From: Scatosoma sp045655705
Lineage (GTDB): Bacteria; Bacillota; Clostridia; Christensenellales; Borkfalkiaceae
Direction of reading: 5' to 3'
DNA length: 25,067 nt
Assembly (NCBI GenBank): GCA_045655705.1
Contig: JAZOPU010000122.1
Coordinates: 1-25,067, forward strand
Part shown: positions 22,443-25,067 of the stretch, one piece after another
Position numbering within the stretch: position 1 is the first letter of the stretch
How the letters are laid out: each line of letters starts with the position of its first letter
Notes under the pieces: model-generated
What the model was told of the DNA's origin: nothing
The model's input: the letters and a program-made list of their open reading frames with translations, nothing else
Database searches by the model: none
Translations under genes and position numbers: made by a program

Positions 22443-23573
22443 ATGATTTATATGGATAACGCCGCCACGACGAAACCGTCCGAAAGGGCATTCGAGCGCG
22501 CGCGGGTATACGTAACGGAAAAATTTCATAATCCGTCGGGATTATATAACGAAGGATTTGCATTGCAGGGCGAGCTTAAAAAAGCGCGCTCCGCTTTGCT
22601 TTGTAAGGTCGCGGACGAATCGATTTTTGAACTTATTTTCACTTCTTGCGGTACGGAAGCGGACAATCAAGCGATATTTTCTTTTGCAAAACGGGGTAAC
22701 GCCGTAACGACGTTGGGTGAACACTCCGCGGTGATAAATCCTTTTAACGAACTGAAAAACCGTGGCGTAATCGAAGCGCGGTTTGCACCTTTACAAAAAG
22801 ACGGTCGCGTTGACGTGGAAAAATTGCTTGCAATGGTTGATGAAAAAACTTCGTTCGTGTCCGTTATGCACGTAAGCAACGAAACGGGCGCAATCAATGA
22901 TATCAACGCGATTGCAAAACGCGTGAAAGCAAAAAATTCTCGCGTGATTTTTCATAGCGACGGCGTGCAGGCATACGGAAAAATCCCTTTCCGTTTGGGA
23001 AAAGAAGTAGATTTATATTCGGTTAGCGCGCACAAAATAGGCGGTTTAAAAGGCGTTGGCGCGCTTATCAAAAGAAGATCGTTGACGATTTTGCCGTATA
23101 TATACGGCGGTGGGCAGGAAAATGGGAAACGTAGCGGTACGGAAAACGTGTTTGGTATACAGCAATTTGCCTATGCCGCGGAAGAAAAATTTGCAACGCT
23201 CAAAGAAGATAATCAGCGTTTGCAAACGTATCGTGAAATGCTTTGGTCAACGCTTAATAAAGACGTATATTTGCGGATAAGCAGTGAAGATACGTCGCCG
23301 TATGTTTTAACCCTGTCGGCGGTGGGATTGCGCGGAGAAATTTTGCTTCACATGGCAAACGATAAAGGCTTAATTATCGGTACGGGCTCGGCGTGTTCTT
23401 CCAACGCAAAAACACGTTATAATAAAACGGTGCTTGCGCTTGGCTACGACGAAAAAACGGCGGACGGCACTTTGCGTTTGAGCTTTTCACCGCAAACAAC
23501 GCAGGACGAGACTGAAAAGGCATCAAAAATTCTTAATGAAATCGGCGCGGAACTCAAACGCCGTATGCAATAG
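22443..23573 (+). CDS. Cysteine desulfurase (NifS/IscS family)
   Basis: This PLP enzyme takes sulfur from cysteine as an enzyme-bound persulfide. The 376-aa sequence begins IYMDNAATTKPS. It has the cofactor-binding FTSCGTEADNQAI block, HSDGVQAYGK, the PLP lysine in S-A-H197-K198-I-G-G-L-K-G-V-G, GGGQENGKRSGTEN, and the sulfur-accepting cysteine C318 in TGSACSSNAK. Being next to thiI, it is most simply the dedicated sulfur donor for 4-thiouridine synthesis, like the NifZ-ThiI pair of Bacillus. No Fe-S scaffold gene adjoins it, which argues against a primary Isc/Suf role. The start is ATG 22443, two bases after the previous stop. Its ribosome binding site is weak and distant, so it may rely on translational coupling; ATG 22452 is a possible alternative. 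Confidence 0.92.
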   Translation: MIYMDNAATTKPSERAFERARVYVTEKFHNPSGLYNEGFALQGELKKARSALLCKVADESIFELIFTSCGTEADNQAIFSFAKRGNAVTTLGEHSAVINPFNELKNRGVIEARFAPLQKDGRVDVEKLLAMVDEKTSFVSVMHVSNETGAINDINAIAKRVKAKNSRVIFHSDGVQAYGKIPFRLGKEVDLYSVSAHKIGGLKGVGALIKRRSLTILPYIYGGGQENGKRSGTENVFGIQQFAYAAEEKFATLKEDNQRLQTYREMLWSTLNKDVYLRISSEDTSPYVLTLSAVGLRGEILLHMANDKGLIIGTGSACSSNAKTRYNKTVLALGYDEKTADGTLRLSFSPQTTQDETEKASKILNEIGAELKRRMQ

Positions 23574-23581
23574 GAGAAACA

Positions 23582-24739
23582 ATGGAAAAAGTTATCATTC
23601 TCCGTTATTCGGAAATTTTTTTAAAGGGTAAAAATAAAGGCTTTTTTGAACGCGCGTTAGAAACTAACGTTTTGCGTGCCTTGAAAGGTTTGGAGTTTGA
23701 ATTTATTAAACAAAGCGGAAGATATATCATAAGCAAATTCGACGAATCGCAAACGGAAGAGATCGTTGAAAGGCTTAAAAAAGTATTCGGTATACATTCT
23801 TTGAGTGTGGGTTTGGAAACGACTTCTGATTTAGACGCTATTTTTGAAGCGGCAAAAACGCTCGCACGAGAAAGCGGTACTTTTAAAGTGGAATCGCATC
23901 GTGGTGATAAAAAATATCCGCTCAATTCCATTGAAATCAGCCGAGAAATCGGTGCAAGATTGTTAGAATACGCACAAGGAAAATTGCGAGTGGACGTGCA
24001 CGAACCTTCGTTTACGGTGCGCGTGGATATTCGCGAACACGGCGTTGCACTGGTGTTTGCCGATTTTATCGACGGCGCAAACGGTATGCCCGTGGGAACG
24101 GCAGGGCGCGGGCTTTTGCTTCTTTCAGGCGGTATAGACAGTCCTGTTGCGGGGCATATGATGGCAAAACGCGGTATGAGAGTGGATTGCTTGCACTTCC
24201 ATAGCTATCCGTATACGAATATGCAAGCCAAAGAAAAGGTGGTAGATCTTGCGCATATTTTATCCGCGTATACCGGCACTACGAATTTGTATACCGTGAG
24301 CGTAACGCATATCCAAGAAGCGATACACGAAAAATGCAAAGCCGAGCTTATGATCACGCTGCTTAGACGTTTTATGTTCCGTATAGCCGAACGGCACGCC
24401 AAACACGTTAGCGCGCAATGCTTAATTACTGGCGAAAGCCTTGGGCAAGTGGCAAGCCAAACGATTGAAGGAATGACTTCTTCCAACTCCGTTGTGGAAA
24501 CTTTGCCGATTTTGCGCCCGCTCGTGGGATTTGATAAGAACGAGATTATCGAGCGTTCGGTGAAAATGGGCGCGTATGAAACGTCGATATTGCCTTTTGA
24601 AGACTGTTGCACGGTATTTTTACCCGATTTTCCCGCCATTCGTCCCAAGCTTTCGGAAATTGAACGGGAAGAAAGTAAGCTGGATATCGAAGGTTTGATT
24701 GAGCAAGCGTTTGCTTCGATTGAAAAAATAACGATATAA
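23582..24739 (+). CDS. thiI: tRNA 4-thiouridine synthetase ThiI
   Basis: ThiI adenylates U8 of tRNA and replaces its oxygen with sulfur, giving 4-thiouridine, a near-UV sensor; in some bacteria it also feeds thiamine synthesis. The 385 residues show an N-terminal ferredoxin-like part (IILRYSEIFLKGKNKGFFE), a THUMP RNA-binding domain to about residue 165, and a PP-loop ATPase with S182-GGIDS and ITGESLGQVASQT. The C-terminal rhodanese domain of the E. coli enzyme is absent, as is usual in Firmicutes, where a NifS-type desulfurase delivers sulfur directly. The upstream gene encodes such a desulfurase. The start has AGGAG at good spacing, 8 bases after the desulfurase stop. A terminator hairpin follows. 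Confidence 0.95.
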   Translation: MEKVIILRYSEIFLKGKNKGFFERALETNVLRALKGLEFEFIKQSGRYIISKFDESQTEEIVERLKKVFGIHSLSVGLETTSDLDAIFEAAKTLARESGTFKVESHRGDKKYPLNSIEISREIGARLLEYAQGKLRVDVHEPSFTVRVDIREHGVALVFADFIDGANGMPVGTAGRGLLLLSGGIDSPVAGHMMAKRGMRVDCLHFHSYPYTNMQAKEKVVDLAHILSAYTGTTNLYTVSVTHIQEAIHEKCKAELMITLLRRFMFRIAERHAKHVSAQCLITGESLGQVASQTIEGMTSSNSVVETLPILRPLVGFDKNEIIERSVKMGAYETSILPFEDCCTVFLPDFPAIRPKLSEIEREESKLDIEGLIEQAFASIEKITI

Positions 24740-24742
24740 TCT

Positions 24743-24770
24743 AACCCGCGCCAAACGGCGCGGGTTGGTT
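24743..24770. terminator. Strong GC hairpin between convergent genes
   Basis: AACCCGCGCC (24743-24752) and GGCGCGGGTT (24757-24766) pair perfectly around a 4-base loop. The T tract is short on both strands, so it may rely on stem strength. It lies between thiI and the minus-strand gene whose stop begins at its edge. Confidence 0.7.
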
Positions 24771-25067
24771 TAATATTCCCACCAATTTTTATCTAAAATC
24801 TCCCGATCTAAGATAGGGGGCGGTGCGCCCGCTTTGGTGGTGATCGTGGGAAGCACTACGGGTGTTCCTTGATTGCTTTTATAAATGGGTATGACGGTAT
24901 ATATATAATTTTTATCTTTCTCTACGTTCGTATCGCTAATTTCTTTTATGCCTGCGCCTTCGTAAACGGTGGTATGCGTTGCATAATCATAGCGGTCAAC
25001 CTTGTAGAAATATAAGGGGATTTCTTTGTCGAATAAGATGGTAACCTTGTTTCCGTCATAGTGCAAA
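24770..25067 (-). CDS. C-terminal fragment of a protein with a fibronectin-III-like domain
   Basis: The minus-strand frame is open to the right edge and stops at 24772-24770, so only the last ~98 residues are visible and the true start is outside the window. The visible part (KVTILFDKEIPLYFYKVDRY, then Y-E-G-x-G, NYIYTVIPIYKS) has the alternating beta pattern of a fibronectin-III-like domain. A Pro-rich linker (AGAPPP) and the tail DKNWWEY follow. Such domains end several Clostridia cell-envelope proteins, including some bifunctional penicillin-binding proteins, but nothing here fixes the identity. It is convergent with thiI. Confidence 0.6.
   Translation of the reverse strand, partial: LHYDGNKVTILFDKEIPLYFYKVDRYDYATHTTVYEGAGIKEISDTNVEKDKNYIYTVIPIYKSNQGTPVVLPTITTKAGAPPPILDREILDKNWWEY

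Overview
The window looks like a chromosomal segment of a low-to-mid GC Bacillota, most likely an uncultured gut-type Clostridia. The basis is the gene order ftsK-rimO-pgsA-cinA-recA-rny, which is a classical Firmicutes/Clostridia cluster, the strong purine-rich ribosome binding sites, consensus sigma-A promoters (mostly with 17-bp spacers), and intrinsic terminators with long T tracts. No plasmid, phage or CRISPR genes are visible. I cannot name a genus from sequence alone.

Layout. 1-1293: murC, cut by the left edge. 1415-8196: ftsK/spoIIIE, rimO, pgsA, a shortened cinA and recA, nearly all on one transcript, closed by a terminator. 8290-10019: rny (RNase Y) with its own promoter and terminator. 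10094-11718: a small accessory island with a 44-codon peptide gene and a secreted surface-type protein that share a duplicated start region. 11755-12075: tRNA-Val(GAC), then a 47/48-nt direct repeat of its 3' end plus terminator. 12086-14242 (minus): a PadR-type DNA-binding domain joined to a very long coiled coil and a C-terminal membrane domain. 14266-14360: an inverted repeat whose two arms are each a complete promoter facing the other. 14459-16401: acyl-ACP thioesterase and a divergent ArgJ-like gene. 16447-21812: a leader ORF/terminator followed by carA and a carB-dapF fusion. 21829-24739: a small membrane protein, cysteine desulfurase and thiI. The right edge holds the 3' end of a convergent minus-strand gene.

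Functional reading. Most of the window is housekeeping: cell-wall precursor synthesis (MurC, DapF), chromosome segregation (FtsK), ribosome and tRNA modification (RimO; cysteine desulfurase with ThiI), phospholipid synthesis (PgsA), recombination (RecA), mRNA turnover (RNase Y) and carbamoyl phosphate synthesis.

The interesting parts are departures from these families. CarA lacks both the nucleophilic Cys and the catalytic His of its glutaminase site, which suggests an ammonia-fed carbamoyl phosphate synthetase. CarB is fused in frame to a diaminopimelate epimerase domain that lacks one of its two catalytic cysteines. Upstream of carA, a 35-codon leader ORF ends inside the stem of an intrinsic terminator and is preceded by U-rich stretches, an arrangement resembling the UTP-sensitive pyrBI attenuator of enterics. 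The ArgJ homologue has lost several signature motifs. The PadR protein looks like a membrane-tethered regulator with unusual paired promoter/operator DNA upstream. The thioesterase gene appears able to give a leaderless mRNA. All functional inferences come from reading the sequence; no alignments or database searches were run.
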